Source: Pseudomonadota bacterium
GTDB lineage: Bacteria > Pseudomonadota > Alphaproteobacteria > Rhizobiales > Hyphomicrobiaceae
DNA length: 7,430 nucleotides
Reading direction: 5' to 3'
Assembly: GCA_023428365.1 (NCBI GenBank)
Contig: JAEYYQ010000353.1
Location: 1-7,430, forward strand
The notes under the pieces were generated by a model that worked only from the letters and a program-made list of their open reading frames with translations, made no database searches and was not told the origin of the DNA. Below, piece by piece: positions 6,890-7,430 of this stretch. Each line of letters opens with the position of its first letter. Position 1 is the stretch's first letter. Position numbers and translations under genes: made by a program.

Positions 6890-6931
6890 GGCCGTTTCCC
6901 CTTTAGTTCTTATGGTTGAATTCCTTGGGCG

Positions 6932-6961
6932 ATTTAACGGTGTTTGGAGCAGGAGTCTCAA
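6932..6961 (-). promoter_or_regulatory. Candidate promoter for the CoA-transferase
   Basis: On the minus strand TTGAGA (6956-6961) and TTAAAT (6932-6937) are 18 bases apart. This is a fair sigma-70-type match located about 43 bases upstream of the TTG start and its ribosome binding site. Visual match only. Confidence 0.3.
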
Positions 6962-7075
6962 ACACTTTCGACAGATCGTTTCCCTCCAAGACAGGCCTCC
7001 CTCGACGCGAAGTCGCGAGTCAGACACACTCACTGGTCGTGGCTTCGTTCTGTCGCATCGGCCTCAACCCGTTCT

Positions 7076-7083
7076 AGAGGAGA
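7076..7083 (+). promoter_or_regulatory. Ribosome binding site for the small membrane protein
   Basis: AGAGGAGA ends 7 bases before ATG 7091. It decides the start against upstream in-frame codons, which would add a non-hydrophobic, unconserved extension. Confidence 0.65.
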
Positions 7084-7090
7084 CGAACGC

Positions 7091-7348
7091 ATGAAGACGG
7101 ACGCGCAATCCCTGATAGTCATGGCGCTGATCGGCATTCTTGCCGGATTTCTCGCCTCAGTGGTGGTAGGCGGCGGCGGTGGCTTGCTGTGGTACCTGAT
7201 CGTCGGCTTGGTTGGATCATTCGTCGGCGGCCTACTGCTGGGCTCACTGGGAACCAGCCTCGGCATCAGCAACCCAATCGCATCTCAGATCGTGACCGCC
7301 ACAATCGGTGCGATCATCGTCATCATATTGGCACGCATGATTGCATAG
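7091..7348 (+). CDS. GlsB/YeaQ/YmgE family (transglycosylase-associated) small membrane protein
   Basis: An 85-residue, very hydrophobic, glycine-rich inner-membrane protein. Three membrane segments are visible: about 8-26 (LIVMALIGILAGFLASVVV), 32-52 (LLWYLIVGLVGSFVGGLLLGS) and 65-84 (SQIVTATIGAIIVIILARMI). The IGxxAGxxAS pattern in the first segment and the GxxGSFxGGLLL pattern in the second are characteristic of this family. The family name transglycosylase-associated is historical. Members are linked to general stress responses in several bacteria, but the molecular role is unknown. Length fits the family (80-90). The gene is divergent from the CoA-transferase and 53 bases upstream of another gene on the same strand. 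Confidence 0.85.
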   Translation: MKTDAQSLIVMALIGILAGFLASVVVGGGGGLLWYLIVGLVGSFVGGLLLGSLGTSLGISNPIASQIVTATIGAIIVIILARMIA

Positions 7349-7390
7349 TCCTGCGGTGCCGGGCGCTCTCTAAACACTCACAGCCCTCAA

Positions 7391-7396
7391 AGGAGG
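7391..7396 (+). promoter_or_regulatory. Strong ribosome binding site for the gene at the window edge
   Basis: AGGAGG, within AAAGGAGGGG, lies 5 bases before ATG 7402. It is the closest match to the anti-Shine-Dalgarno consensus in the window. Confidence 0.7.
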
Positions 7397-7401
7397 GGAC
7401 C

Positions 7402-7430
7402 ATGGATTTCGGGCCTTACACCCCATACAT
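7402..7430 (+). CDS. Start of an unidentified protein (3' truncated by window)
   Basis: Only the first nine complete codons are visible (MDFGPYTPY, then AT of the next). The near-perfect Shine-Dalgarno makes it a credible gene start. The opening resembles that of small CcmD-type haem-exporter proteins (M-x-x-G-P near the N terminus). Nine residues are far too few to identify it, and no other cytochrome c maturation gene is in the window. Confidence 0.55.

Larger units (their letters stand above)
6890..7090. other. Divergent intergenic region between CoA-transferase and glsB-like gene
   Basis: About 200 bases with no convincing gene. It holds the ribosome binding site of the CoA-transferase (AAAGGGG on the minus strand, 6898-6904), a candidate minus-strand promoter, an EcoRI-type palindrome GAATTC near 6917 and, at the right end, the ribosome binding site of the small membrane protein. 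I could not find a clear plus-strand promoter, nor a GGAAC-type general-stress (EcfG) -35 element. The upstream extension of the CoA-transferase frame crosses this region but looks non-coding. Confidence 0.6.

Noticed and set aside
6890..7090. EcfG-type general-stress promoter before the glsB-like gene
   Set aside because: No GGAAC element with a properly spaced -10 was found on the plus strand.

Overview
This GC-rich, densely coding window looks chromosomal and alphaproteobacterial. The gene order rsh, pdxJ, acpS, lepB, rnc, era, recO is the core housekeeping cluster typical of Hyphomicrobiales (Rhizobiales) and relatives. The AcpS, PdxJ, RecO and LepB sequences also read as the alphaproteobacterial versions of these families. 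I cannot name a genus from sequence alone.

Bases 1-4962 hold the housekeeping cluster, all on the plus strand with short gaps. It starts with the 3' end of a RelA/SpoT homolog (ACT domain). It continues with pyridoxine 5'-phosphate synthase (pdxJ), holo-ACP synthase (acpS), signal peptidase I (lepB), RNase III (rnc), the Era GTPase and the recombination mediator RecO. rnc and era overlap by 8 bases, and pdxJ/acpS and lepB/rnc are separated by only 5 and 6 bases, so translational coupling is likely. The genes link the stringent response, cofactor supply, acyl-carrier-protein activation, protein export, rRNA maturation, ribosome assembly and DNA repair.

The main anomaly is in lepB. An in-frame TAA at 1939-1941 replaces a codon that is usually Tyr in this family. 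It separates the catalytic Ser (residue 46) from the catalytic Lys (residue 107) of a gene that is otherwise intact and well conserved, and normally essential.

Bases 4963-7090 are on the minus strand. A UdgX-type uracil-DNA glycosylase, with the KRR(I/L)H loop associated with covalent trapping on uracil-DNA, converges on recO. Upstream of it is a family III (CaiB/BaiF) CoA-transferase, probably starting at a TTG with a good ribosome binding site. An intergenic region of about 200 bases separates this gene from a divergent small membrane protein of the GlsB/YeaQ/YmgE family. The window ends just inside another plus-strand gene with a strong ribosome binding site. I saw no tRNA, rRNA, insertion sequence, CRISPR array or prophage signature.
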